Below, in pieces: positions 1-6,335 of a DNA stretch of 44,274 nt (the first letter of the stretch is position 1; each line of letters begins with the position of its first letter). The DNA lies in assembly GCA_050049775.1 (NCBI GenBank), contig JASFVP010000032.1, forward strand, positions 1 to 44,274, read 5' to 3'. The stretch comes from JABDQZ01 sp050049775 (GTDB lineage Bacteria > Pseudomonadota > Gammaproteobacteria > Chromatiales > Chromatiaceae). Under the pieces are notes generated by a model. The model saw only the letters and a program-made list of their open reading frames with translations, did no database searches and was not told where the DNA came from. Both the position numbers and the translations under genes were made by a program.

Positions 1-548
1 CCTGGATCATAAGACACAAGTAAGAATGCTTTTGATAAATATTCTGGTTTCTTAAATTTGTAACCTTCCAAATATGATTCCACCGTTGAGCGATCCAACA
101 TAGGTTCGTCGGTGAATATCACCACAAAATAACCACCTTCATAAGGCGGTTCTTTCAGTTCAGTAAATCTTGAGTCTTTACGCGAAAGCAATGATTCTAA
201 AGAAGTAATGAATTTTTCTTTATCCCAGTCCGCCCACTCATAAATTAAGCCGGATTTGTAAGCTTGAATTGCTTTGCCATCAACAAGCTCTGTGACTTCA
301 ATTGCTACTCGACTGCCATAAGCATCAAGTGCTTCGCAATCAGGTGGGTCATTTGGCCGTCCACGCCTCTTTAATGAGGTGAATATATTTTTTCCCTCGG
401 TCTCCAGTGACTCAGCAAGACTGGTAACAACACCCCATTCTTCAATATCACGGTCTGAACCCCAACCAAAGAAATCAGCGTAACCTCGCGCCTTCTCTCT
501 GGCTTCCCGCATCAAATGTAATATTTCCTTTTCTTCTTCAGCTGTCAT
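1..548 (-). CDS. Cassette 8: hypothetical protein, possible PD-(D/E)XK-like fold (3' end outside window)
   Basis: The frame is open from the ATG at 548 to the left edge, giving at least 182 codons. It begins 8 bases left of attC7, as expected for the first gene position of a cassette. I do not recognise the family. Around residues 63-72 the protein has a Pro-Pro-Asp stretch. About 14 residues later comes a hydrophobic strand ending IEVTEL (83-88). This spacing of PD and E-x-T resembles nuclease-like proteins of the PD-(D/E)XK fold, in which a beta strand carries the acidic and polar metal ligands. The likeness is weak and no Lys is placed as in the canonical motif. The C-terminal part visible has FVVIFTDEP, a typical beta strand plus turn. 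The function is unknown. Confidence 0.75.
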   Translation of the reverse strand, partial: MTAEEEKEILHLMREAREKARGYADFFGWGSDRDIEEWGVVTSLAESLETEGKNIFTSLKRRGRPNDPPDCEALDAYGSRVAIEVTELVDGKAIQAYKSGLIYEWADWDKEKFITSLESLLSRKDSRFTELKEPPYEGGYFVVIFTDEPMLDRSTVESYLEGYKFKKPEYLSKAFLLVSYDP

Positions 549-555
549 TTTTTGT

Positions 556-617
556 GGCTAACGTTTGGCGTAATAGGCGCGACGTCAGGAGCGTCCTAAT
601 TGACGCCCTTGTTAGCC
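556..617 (-). other. attC7 recombination site (62 bp)
   Basis: The site is bounded by GGCTAAC (556-562) and GTTAGCC (611-617), which are exact inverse complements. Inside, TTTGGCG and TGACGCC-type L boxes flank a central palindrome around GACGTC. The central block gcgacgtcaggagcgtcc is shared exactly with attC5, although the flanks and cassettes differ. Confidence 0.9.
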
Positions 618-618
618 G

Positions 619-1083
619 CTAACTTAGCTTAACAACAAGCTTATGGCCCTTGTAAAACCCTTCACCATCAGCCTGAATTAAGCCACCATAATTATTTACA
701 AATATATTCAATAACTCACCATTTAGATGATAACCGTCATCATCTATATCACTCAGCAACTGGCAGCTAATAATGTATTTGGTGTTTTTTAAGTGATCTA
801 GGACTTTTCTTTTTGCCATTGAGAGACCGGGACTCCCTATTTCTTCAATAAATTCTTCGCATTCCTCTGCCGCCAAACTCTCGGGGCCATCATTGTAGTT
901 ACACTCAACCACTACAGGTTGATTGCCATCTTTATAATAATATTCAGCATTTCCCCACTTACCATCACGGGCATCTTCTGTTTCAAGACGGACGCCGGAA
1001 TATTCGGATTTCAAAATGCTTTCAAGTTCTGACACTGATGGAACTGCATCTGATTTACAAAACGCTCTTACGTAATATGGCAT
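619..1083 (-). CDS. Cassette 7: hypothetical protein, 154 aa
   Basis: This is a single cassette reading frame filling the space between attC6 and attC7. The ATG at 1083 lies 17 bases from the attC6 core. The protein is acidic and soluble, with no signal peptide or membrane segment. It contains YYYKDGNQPVVVECNYNDG (about 48-66), a beta-hairpin-like stretch, and a run EECEEFIEEIG (about 73-83). The C-terminus is Gly- and Tyr-rich and ends in a hydrophobic strand. The mixed layout suggests a small alpha/beta protein. I do not recognise a family and propose no function. Confidence 0.8.
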   Translation of the reverse strand: MPYYVRAFCKSDAVPSVSELESILKSEYSGVRLETEDARDGKWGNAEYYYKDGNQPVVVECNYNDGPESLAAEECEEFIEEIGSPGLSMAKRKVLDHLKNTKYIISCQLLSDIDDDGYHLNGELLNIFVNNYGGLIQADGEGFYKGHKLVVKLS

Positions 1084-1099
1084 TGTTATTCTCTTTTAC

Positions 1100-1184
1100 G
1101 GCTAACGCTTAAATATGGGGCGACCGAGCGACAGCGAGGGCGTCCCAGCGAACGGCAGTGAGCGACATGATTTTCTTGTTATGT
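1100..1184 (-). other. attC6 recombination site (85 bp)
   Basis: The site is bounded by GGCTAAC (1100-1106) and GTTATGT (1178-1184). The interior is AC-poor with repeated GCGA-type steps (gaccgagcgacagcgagg) and forms an imperfect hairpin. The right core matches the entry core of cassette 6 (ACATAAC at 1529-1535). Confidence 0.85.
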
Positions 1185-1517
1185 TCATTCCTTATTTTGT
1201 AATTTAGTTATCACGATAGCCGAAACATATAGCACCAAGAAAACGGACAGCAAACTAATCACGACATACCATTTGCTTGCATTGAGCTCATTCTCACGCA
1301 TTTCTTTCAAAAACATGTCCTGTTCAACAACCTCTTCGGACAGCACGGACAGACACTCCTTAAATTGTTTTGAATATTCCAATTTATCAGCTACAGCTTT
1401 AACAGGTTGTCTGGCTGAACTTATAGCCATATTCAGCCCTGCTTTAATCCCGACCAGCAGTAGAAAAACCACAATGAGAATTCCGAACGTCGAGAGTATC
1501 TTTCTATTTATCAGCAT
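1185..1517 (-). CDS. Cassette 6: two-pass membrane protein, 110 aa, unknown
   Basis: The protein has an N-terminal hydrophobic helix (about residues 9-30) and a C-terminal one (about 83-104). Between them lies a roughly 50-residue polar, heptad-like region (KLEYSKQFKECLSVLSEEVV and onward). The layout, a short cytoplasmic tail, helix, exported coiled segment, helix and short tail, resembles the sensor part of a chemoreceptor without its signalling domain. This is only an architectural resemblance. The stop codon lies directly against the attC6 core, and the ATG at 1517 is 12 bases from the attC5 core. Small membrane proteins are common among integron cassettes; the function is unknown. Confidence 0.78.
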   Translation of the reverse strand: MLINRKILSTFGILIVVFLLLVGIKAGLNMAISSARQPVKAVADKLEYSKQFKECLSVLSEEVVEQDMFLKEMRENELNASKWYVVISLLSVFLVLYVSAIVITKLQNKE

Positions 1518-1528
1518 GGCTTATCTGA

Positions 1529-1589
1529 ACATAACGCCTAGCTGTGGGGCGCGACGTCAGGAGCGTCCCACACGAGCGTATTGTTATGT
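1529..1589 (-). other. attC5 recombination site (61 bp)
   Basis: The site is bounded by ACATAAC (1529-1535) and GTTATGT (1583-1589), exact inverse complements. The central gcgacgtcaggagcgtcc is identical to that of attC7, so these two cassettes probably acquired their attC from a common source. Confidence 0.9.
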
Positions 1590-1609
1590 ATTTCTAACTC
1601 CATTGTTAT

Positions 1610-1882
1610 TCAATCCGCCTTAAGATCATCTACGAATTTTGCATCCTTTGTGACTTCATCAATTGTCACACCAAGTTGACTAACAATTACTTCTTGGATT
1701 TTTTCCCATATTTCCTGGTCTTGCTCTCCATTGCTTTTTATTTTTTTATTTTCCTTCAATTGAGTTACGACATATTCGTGAACTAATCCCGGTGTTTCTA
1801 GCGTAGACGCAATTTCATTTGGTATTGCAAGCTCGAACTCTTCTTCGACCGCCATGATCATTTCAACAATATCTAGTCCCAT
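1610..1882 (-). CDS. Cassette 5: acyl-carrier-protein-like protein, apparently circularly permuted, 90 aa
   Basis: The ATG at 1882 is preferred; a TTG at 1903 would start inside attC4. Residues 2-42 (GLDIVEMIMAVEEEFELAIP and onward) match the second half of bacterial acyl carrier protein, from just after the phosphopantetheine serine (AcpP: SLDTVELVMALEEEF...IP). Residues 58-90 (WEKIQEVIVSQLGV, EVTKDAKFVDDLKAD) match the first half, which in AcpP ends VEDLGAD immediately before that serine. The chain therefore ends where the DSL motif would begin and starts where it would continue. The serine position is a glycine (G2), so no prosthetic group can attach in the usual way. Residues 43-57 (KENKKIKSNGEQDQE) look like the linker joining the old termini. 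The fold assignment is inference from sequence pattern; the role is unknown. Confidence 0.85.
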   Translation of the reverse strand: MGLDIVEMIMAVEEEFELAIPNEIASTLETPGLVHEYVVTQLKENKKIKSNGEQDQEIWEKIQEVIVSQLGVTIDEVTKDAKFVDDLKAD

Positions 1883-1891
1883 GATTTTTAT

Positions 1892-2026
1892 ACATAACGC
1901 CAAGGTAAGCGGCGTTCAGCATGGAGCGACTGGTCGCGCAATAATGGCGAAGCCATGCGCGAGCAGACGCGGAGTGCTGAACGTCCGAGTGAGCCACAGG
2001 CGAACGACTTGACCGACTTGTTAAGT
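1892..2026 (-). other. attC4 recombination site (135 bp)
   Basis: The site is bounded by ACATAAC (1892-1898) and GTTAAGT (2020-2026). It is long, in the size class of Vibrio repeats. It shares several blocks with attC1 (gcggcg..cagcatggagcg, tggcgaagcc, cgcggagtgctg), so the two are relatives. The stop codon of cassette 4 lies inside its right core. Confidence 0.88.
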
Positions 2027-2404
2027 GCGATTTCCACCAGATACCTCGCTCGCTACCGCGCCGCCTAGCAGGGCCAATAATACAAAACCGGGCACCATCA
2101 GCAGTGTGGCAAGAGACGAGCCCTTGATGCCACCGAAATCGACGGGTACGCCAATTGCCCACATGGCTAGATTCAAGCCTCCGGCTATAAGAGCGGAAAT
2201 CACTCCGACCAGGACACAGGACTTTGCCAATTTTTTTTCGTTTTTCGAACCGGCTACCCAACCCGCAATTGCCACGAGAGCATATGGCGTATACGAAACA
2301 ACAACCGGTAATGCTTCGAACATTCGTACGACCAGCATATAGCCCACGTACGATACCGCGAAAAACACTGATGCCTTTCTGACCGACTGGATACGACCCA
2401 CCAT
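2021..2404 (-). CDS. Cassette 4: polytopic membrane protein, 127 aa, unknown
   Basis: Four hydrophobic segments are visible at about residues 11-30, 32-52, 62-84 and 97-120. Small loops separate them, and a short basic stretch (SKNEKKLAK) lies between helices 2 and 3. The Gly- and Ala-rich helices recall small integral membrane proteins of unknown function. The TAA stop (2021-2023) lies within the attC4 core GTTAAGT, so the last codons depend on the cassette's own recombination site. The start ATG at 2404 is 10 bases from the attC3 core. No family is recognised. An overlapping frame at 1863-2261 is low-complexity and judged a shadow. Confidence 0.78.
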   Translation of the reverse strand: MVGRIQSVRKASVFFAVSYVGYMLVVRMFEALPVVVSYTPYALVAIAGWVAGSKNEKKLAKSCVLVGVISALIAGGLNLAMWAIGVPVDFGGIKGSSLATLLMVPGFVLLALLGGAVASEVSGGNRT

Positions 2405-2413
2405 CTTTTCAGC

Positions 2414-2476
2414 ACTTAACGTTTTGGGTAAGACGCGCGCGCTTTTTGCGCGTCGTTTTTAACCCACTTGTTATGT
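2414..2476 (-). other. attC3 recombination site (63 bp)
   Basis: The site is bounded by ACTTAAC (2414-2420) and GTTATGT (2470-2476). The interior is a strong hairpin: gacgcgcgcgc, tttt, gcgcgtcg. Confidence 0.88.
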
Positions 2477-2491
2477 GTTTTTCTCACAGTT

Positions 2492-2857
2492 TTAATTACA
2501 TCTCTTTTTGACATTAAGAACGATAGAAGATATCGCACCCTCTTCTTCATTAGCCATTGATTCAAGCACGCCATTAGGTTTCAATGCCATTTGCTGATAT
2601 AACTTGTAACTTATAACAAAGGCACCTTCGTTAGCTAAGCACTCGCAATATTTAACTTCTTTTCCATCCTTCACGCAGGCAGAAATAAAGGAAGTACGAT
2701 ATTTCTTTTGTTTCTGTTTTTTTACTTTTTGGTGTTCCGCGTTTCCTGGAACTACCACCATGGTATCTGCATCAGACGATGGCGAGGCACATAAGGGTTG
2801 GATTGCAATGCAAGAAAAAATTAATACGCCTAATCTAAACAGATGATTTTTTCTCAT
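2492..2857 (-). CDS. Cassette 3: small secreted protein with conserved-looking Cys, 121 aa
   Basis: An ATG at 2857 (MRKNHLFRLGVLIFSCIAI) gives a classic signal peptide: basic start, hydrophobic core, cleavage near CASPSS at about residue 24. A second ATG at 2866 lies in the attC2 core and would add three residues. After cleavage comes a Lys/Gln-rich linker (KVKKQKQKKYR), then a folded part with ISACVKDG..VKYCECLANEG (about 58-78) and a final KKRC near the C-terminus. The spacing C, YC-x-C, C resembles small periplasmic proteins with paired cysteines, but I cannot name the family. The function is unknown. Confidence 0.75.
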   Translation of the reverse strand: MRKNHLFRLGVLIFSCIAIQPLCASPSSDADTMVVVPGNAEHQKVKKQKQKKYRTSFISACVKDGKEVKYCECLANEGAFVISYKLYQQMALKPNGVLESMANEEEGAISSIVLNVKKRCN

Positions 2858-2862
2858 ATTAC

Positions 2863-2923
2863 ACATAACGCTTGAGGCCAGTGGCGCTGCGTAGCAGCGT
2901 CAAACTGGGCCGACTTGTTAGAT
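2863..2923 (-). other. attC2 recombination site (61 bp)
   Basis: The site is bounded by ACATAAC (2863-2869) and GTTAGAT (2917-2923). The interior is a clear hairpin: gaggccagtggcgctgc, gtagcagcg, and a returning ctgggcc arm. Confidence 0.9.
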
Positions 2924-2929
2924 GATTCT

Positions 2930-3295
2930 TCACGTTAGGCCAAGCCTTTGTGCCTTTTCTTGTTGTTCCTGCAACACATAGAAAGCATCTGGATTATCAG
3001 GACTTGCTACGCGTTTAAATCTGGACATTTCTTCCTTGGCCTGATCGTATGCCCCCATTTCGCACAGGCATTGAAAATACCCGGATGACGCAAGTGCGTT
3101 TGTTGGCCGAAGTTGAACCATTTTTGAGAACGGCATAATTCCTGCCTCGTAATTTTTTGTTCTCATTGCTACGGATGACAGATAGAGCCAGGGCTCCCAA
3201 CTATTTGGCTCAACTTCTGCCCATTCTTTTAGCAGAGGAACAGCATCGTTAAAGGCCTCTGCTTCTAGCAGTGAGATGATTTTTTCTTTATTCAT
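2930..3295 (-). CDS. Cassette 2: TPR-like helical repeat protein, 121 aa
   Basis: The protein is all-helical with tetratricopeptide-type features. A helix pair around residues 13-48 (NDAVPLLKEWAEVEPNSWEPWLYLSS) is followed by a second unit (NYEAGIMPFSKMVQLRPTNA, about 48-67) and a third (GAYDQAKEEMSRFKRVASPD, about 81-100). The A-x-P spacing at turns is typical of TPRs, which are protein-binding scaffolds. There is no signal peptide. The ATG at 3295 overlaps the attC1 core by two bases. The binding partner and role cannot be read from the sequence. Confidence 0.8.
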   Translation of the reverse strand: MNKEKIISLLEAEAFNDAVPLLKEWAEVEPNSWEPWLYLSSVAMRTKNYEAGIMPFSKMVQLRPTNALASSGYFQCLCEMGAYDQAKEEMSRFKRVASPDNPDAFYVLQEQQEKAQRLGLT

Positions 3296-3425
3296 CTAAC
3301 GCCAAGTTAAGCGGCGCTCAGCATGGAGCGCCGTTTGCGTGAACGTGGCGAAGCCGCACGCAAAAAGGCGCGGAGTGCTGGGCGTCCGAGCGAGCTTTGC
3401 GAGCGGCTTGAACGCCTTGTTAGCT
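3294..3425 (-). other. attC1 recombination site (132 bp)
   Basis: The site is bounded by ATCTAAC (3294-3300) and GTTAGCT (3419-3425). It is a long site related to attC4, with shared blocks including gcggcgctcagcatggagcg-type and tggcgaagcc. Confidence 0.9.
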
Positions 3426-3426
3426 T

Positions 3427-3795
3427 TCATTTCCATGCCTCTGCGGCGGCTTGGACCCTGGCCCACACTTCATCGGACATCGCGTTTTGCCACACGCCAC
3501 CTAGTAGATACCTGAACTTTGGATCATTTCTCGCCAAAAGTTCGACACGGCCAATGTACTCTTCGCCCCTTTTGGCGAGAACATCTTCAAGAGCGCCGGC
3601 CGAGAGAATGCTAATGACTTCTTGCGAAAGCTCTTTTTTGTAGGCGCGCAACACGAATTCCCAGAGCTCCTCGATCTGCCCTTTCAGAAGCAAATTGATC
3701 AGGTAATCGTCAGTCCAATGCAATTCCGCATCGTCATTATCGTATGTTTCTTCCTGATGCTTAATCCATTCGTTGATGAAGTGCTCGTCGATCAC
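3427..3795 (-). CDS. Cassette 1: DUF6869-like protein, 122 aa
   Basis: This is the first cassette, next to attI, and therefore the best placed for expression from the cassette promoter. The second half carries VISILSAGALEDVLAKRGEE (about 60-79) followed by RVELLARNDPKFRYLLGGVW (about 83-102) and MSDEVWARVQAA (about 106-117). As I recall it, this is the hallmark of DUF6869 proteins (AGPLEDLL, DPKFRYLLGGVW). The N-terminal part is acidic and helical. Proteins of this type are small and soluble, and are found scattered in genomes and cassettes without known function. The ATG at 3795 is 9 bases from the attI core. Confidence 0.85.
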   Translation of the reverse strand: MIDEHFINEWIKHQEETYDNDDAELHWTDDYLINLLLKGQIEELWEFVLRAYKKELSQEVISILSAGALEDVLAKRGEEYIGRVELLARNDPKFRYLLGGVWQNAMSDEVWARVQAAAEAWK

Positions 3796-3803
3796 TTTTG
3801 AAA

Positions 3804-3870
3804 GCTAACAGTTAATTAGGAAGACACTGCGTTTTTTGTGATAGGAGGAGGCTTCCTATCTCGGTGCATT
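3804..3870 (-). other. attI-like recombination site (extent approximate)
   Basis: The core GCTAAC (3804-3809; GTTAGC on the minus strand) marks the junction between the integrase side and cassette 1, and it matches the core at the start of attC1. The leftover attI lies between this core and the intI gene. Only the recombination core is certain; the integrase-binding direct repeats cannot be delimited by eye. Confidence 0.7.
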
Positions 3871-3901
3871 TTCCACCGCTTTCTGGTAATTTTTCCGAGA
3901 T
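3840..3901. promoter_or_regulatory. Two nested inverted repeats in the attI/intI intergenic region
   Basis: GATAGGA (3840-3846) and TCCTATC (3854-3860) form a perfect 7-bp dyad. ATCTCGG (3858-3864) and CCGAGAT (3895-3901) form a second, wider one. They lie where the cassette promoter and the intI promoter should be. I could not identify a convincing -35/-10 pair or a LexA box. They may be integrase-binding or regulatory sites. Confidence 0.45.
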
Positions 3902-3928
3902 CACATAGCAAGCCATGGAGGGCTTAAA

Positions 3929-5320
3929 ATGTCTGATAATGGAACCGATGAATATCAGCGGGCAGTGCAACGTTTTTGGCATAACTATTTGTCAATCCTT
4001 GAAAAATCACATATCCACAAGAAGGCAAGACCATGGTATCGCAAACATGTGGAAGCATATATTGCTCTTCACCAGGACGTCAAATTACCACAGCATCTAC
4101 CTCAAGATGTGGATAACTATCTAATTGCAAAAGGAAGAACCAGGAATCTGCAAGAATGGAAATTTCGTCAAATTGTTGACGCTTTACGCTTGTTATTCTG
4201 CGATTTGATTCAGGCCAAATGGGCTACTGATTATGACTGGTACCAATGGCGCGCCTTTGCTCGTGAACTGGAGCCCGACCACCCCACATTGATGCGTGAT
4301 GGCAATCCTGCGGAACTGGTTTCACCGAGCAACAATCCTCTGAAAAAGAAGTTTCGCGATGATTTTTCACCATTACACAGTGCTTTTATTAAAACAATCC
4401 GTGTCCGCCGCATGGCGGTGAGGACTGAAAAGACTTATGAAGACTGGCTGACACGTTTTTTTCAATTCCATAATTGGCGAGAGATCGAGAGCCTGGGCAA
4501 AAATGAAATTGCCGAATATCTGGAACACCTGGCACTCAACCGCCGAGTTTCTGCTGCAACCCAGAAAATTGCTCTCAACAGTCTTGTTTTCCTGTACCGT
4601 GAAGTGTTGGGAAAAAACCTTGAAGACATTGCACCCTACACACGCGCCGGGGCTCAACGACGTGTGCCGACGGTTTTGTCACAATCTGAAGTTAAAAATT
4701 TGCTCGGTGCCATGACCGGGCGTTCGAAATTGATGGCATCGCTGATGTACGGCACCGGTATGCGCCTGATGGAATGCGTGCGCCTGCGGGTACAGGATAT
4801 CGATTTTGATTACAAACAAATTACTGTCCGGACTGGAAAGGGCGGCAAGGATCGCGTTGTTCCTCTGCCGGACAAACTCATACCTCAAATCAGGTCTTAT
4901 CTTGTTGAAGTAAAAGCCTTACATGATGGTGACCTGACCGAAGGTTATGGCGAAGTGCTGTTGCCCGCAGCACTGCATCGCAAGATAGGCAACGCCGCCA
5001 AATCATGGCAATGGCAGTTTGTTTTCCCGGCAACCAAACTTGCCACAGATTATTCAACCGGAAAAACACGCCGCCATCATGTACATCACACCAGCCTGCA
5101 GAAAAGCATCAGGGCAGCAGCGCGAGCCGCCTGCATCAACAAACGCGTCAGCAGTCATACCTTGCGCCATTCGTTTGCCACGCACCTGCTGGAAAGCGGC
5201 AAGGACATACGGGTGATTCAGGAATTGCTCGGCCATGCGAACGTTACTACCACCATGATTTACACGCATGTTTTGAACAAGGGCGGGCTGGGCGTGCAAA
5301 GTCCGTTGGATGTGTTGTAA
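3929..5320 (+). CDS. intI: Integron integrase IntI with extended N-terminus, 463 aa
   Basis: This tyrosine recombinase catalyses attI x attC and attC x attC exchange. The catalytic set is visible: Arg279 (YGTGMRLME), Lys in GKGGKD (304-307), His410 and Arg413 (HTLRH), His436 (LLGHANV) and nucleophile Tyr445 (TMIYTHV). The integron-specific extra patch appears as residues about 358-390 (WQWQFVFPATK and RRHHVHHTSLQ). The C-terminus GGLGVQSPLDVL is typical of IntI. The canonical core-binding domain starts near residue 150 (FIKTIRVRRMAVRTEKTYEDW). The first 145 residues are therefore extra compared with IntI1 (337 aa), and themselves look like a helical SAM-like domain. The start is supported by GGAGGG six bases upstream of the ATG. 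Confidence 0.95.
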   Translation: MSDNGTDEYQRAVQRFWHNYLSILEKSHIHKKARPWYRKHVEAYIALHQDVKLPQHLPQDVDNYLIAKGRTRNLQEWKFRQIVDALRLLFCDLIQAKWATDYDWYQWRAFARELEPDHPTLMRDGNPAELVSPSNNPLKKKFRDDFSPLHSAFIKTIRVRRMAVRTEKTYEDWLTRFFQFHNWREIESLGKNEIAEYLEHLALNRRVSAATQKIALNSLVFLYREVLGKNLEDIAPYTRAGAQRRVPTVLSQSEVKNLLGAMTGRSKLMASLMYGTGMRLMECVRLRVQDIDFDYKQITVRTGKGGKDRVVPLPDKLIPQIRSYLVEVKALHDGDLTEGYGEVLLPAALHRKIGNAAKSWQWQFVFPATKLATDYSTGKTRRHHVHHTSLQKSIRAAARAACINKRVSSHTLRHSFATHLLESGKDIRVIQELLGHANVTTTMIYTHVLNKGGLGVQSPLDVL

Positions 5321-5330
5321 GTCGCTTGGC

Positions 5331-5367
5331 AAAAAATTCAGGCCCGCGTTGAGAGCGAGCCTGAATT
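5331..5367 (-). terminator. Intrinsic terminator of the mddA-like gene
   Basis: A 9-bp stem (AATTCAGGC at 5335-5343, GCCTGAATT at 5359-5367) is followed on the minus strand by a T-run (aaaaaa at 5331-5336 on +). It lies 18 bases beyond the stop of the minus-strand gene and also separates it from the converging intI. Confidence 0.8.
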
Positions 5368-5384
5368 ACAATATCAAAATGACT

Positions 5385-6167
5385 TTAGAACAACCTGGGA
5401 ATCAGGGTGGCAATCTCATTGCGATAGTTACGGTAGGTTTCCCCGAACTGGCGCACCAAATCGCGCTCTTCAAACAGCACACCGATGGCAACATAGGCCG
5501 ACATCAACATAGCCATGATGAACTGGCTGATCGACATCACCGGCACTGACCACATGCCGACCAACAAACCCAGCATCATCGGGTGACGGCTGTAACGATA
5601 CATGTACTTATTGACGAACGGCAGGCGGCTGTAATTGCGGCCGCGAAAATACAGGTACATCTGGCGCAGGCCCATCAGTTCAAAATGATTGGTGACAAAG
5701 GTTGCAAGCACCAGGTAAGCCCAGCCGAGTCCATACAGGCTCCATAGGGCAATTTTTCCAGCCGTGTTTTCAACCACCCAGACATCGCCCGGCAGACTTT
5801 GCCAACAGACAATCGACAGCATCAGCAACAGACCGGACAGCAACACATAGGTGGAACGCTCTGCGGCTTGTGGTATGTGTTTGTACAGCCACTGCTTGAA
5901 GCTGTTGCGCGCCATGATGCTGTGCTGCAGGCCAAACAGCAAGATCAGCCCGGTATTCACGGCAAGACTGGTTGCAACTGATGCATTTTCCAGTTGCAAT
6001 AGTGCCGATGGCGCGAGGCCGCCCATGGCGAGAATAAACCACATCAGGCCGGCCATGCCCAAGCTGTAGGACAATACGCCGTAAAGCAATACGGTCGAGC
6101 GCCGCAACAATCCATCGGACGGATAGGCCAGTTCGTTGTCAGCGGCAATTTCGGTTGTTGATGTCAT
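5385..6167 (-). CDS. mddA: Methanethiol S-methyltransferase (MddA-like), 260 aa
   Basis: MddA transfers a methyl group from S-adenosylmethionine to methanethiol, giving dimethyl sulfide, in the inner membrane. The protein has about five or six membrane segments. It shows the family-typical GLQHSIMARNSFKQW region (about residues 79-93) and AERSTYVLLSGLLL. It also has the C-terminal methyltransferase signature shared with isoprenylcysteine methyltransferases and NnrU: YSRHPMMLGLL, then FEERDLVRQFGETYRNY. The ATG at 6167 has GGAG upstream; an in-frame earlier start at 6185 lacks support. It is divergent from the HxlR gene and ends in a hairpin terminator. A related methyltransferase with another small substrate cannot be excluded. 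Confidence 0.83.
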   Translation of the reverse strand: MTSTTEIAADNELAYPSDGLLRRSTVLLYGVLSYSLGMAGLMWFILAMGGLAPSALLQLENASVATSLAVNTGLILLFGLQHSIMARNSFKQWLYKHIPQAAERSTYVLLSGLLLMLSIVCWQSLPGDVWVVENTAGKIALWSLYGLGWAYLVLATFVTNHFELMGLRQMYLYFRGRNYSRLPFVNKYMYRYSRHPMMLGLLVGMWSVPVMSISQFIMAMLMSAYVAIGVLFEERDLVRQFGETYRNYRNEIATLIPRLF

Positions 6168-6267
6168 GATTTTTCTCCTTTGCAATTCGGGGGTTCGAAG
6201 TCATCGAGACAATCGCGCTTCGATGTGGAGAAGCTTAGGCACGACCTGCCACTGGCAATACTTTGCG

Positions 6268-6290
6268 ATCTGTAGTATCTAACTACAGAT
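6268..6290. promoter_or_regulatory. Operator-like palindrome between mddA and hxlR-type gene
   Basis: ATCTGTAGT (6268-6276), spacer ATCTA, then ACTACAGAT (6282-6290) form a perfect 9-bp inverted repeat. A further half-site AACTACA recurs at 6303-6309, about 21 bases on, close to the regulator's start. The position fits a dual operator for both divergent genes. Confidence 0.7.
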
Positions 6291-6335
6291 TCTGGAGTAA
6301 CCAACTACACAATCTGTGATTTGAGAGGCGCCGCC

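Larger units (their letters stand above)
1..5320. mobile_element. Chromosomal-type integron: intI, attI and eight cassettes (left end outside window)
   Basis: The integrase gene (3929-5320, +) points away from a row of eight minus-strand open reading frames. Each pair of neighbouring reading frames is separated by an attC-like imperfect palindrome. The recombination cores (RYYYAAC on one side, GTTRRRY on the other) pair up. For cassettes 1-7 counted from attI, the 7-bp core at the entry of the cassette equals the core at the start of its own attC: GTTAGCT, GTTAGAT, GTTATGT, GTTAAGT, GTTATGT, GTTATGT, GTTAGCC. That is what insertion of circular cassettes leaves behind. The array continues beyond position 1. 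attC lengths vary widely (61-135 bp), so this is not a uniform Vibrio-type superintegron array. Confidence 0.93.

Noticed and set aside
1863..2261. Frame overlapping cassettes 4 and 5 and attC4
   Set aside because: It runs through a recombination site and is Arg/Ser-rich; the membrane protein frame fits the cassette exactly.
3796..3928. LexA (SOS) box before intI
   Set aside because: No CTGT-N8-ACAG type palindrome could be found.
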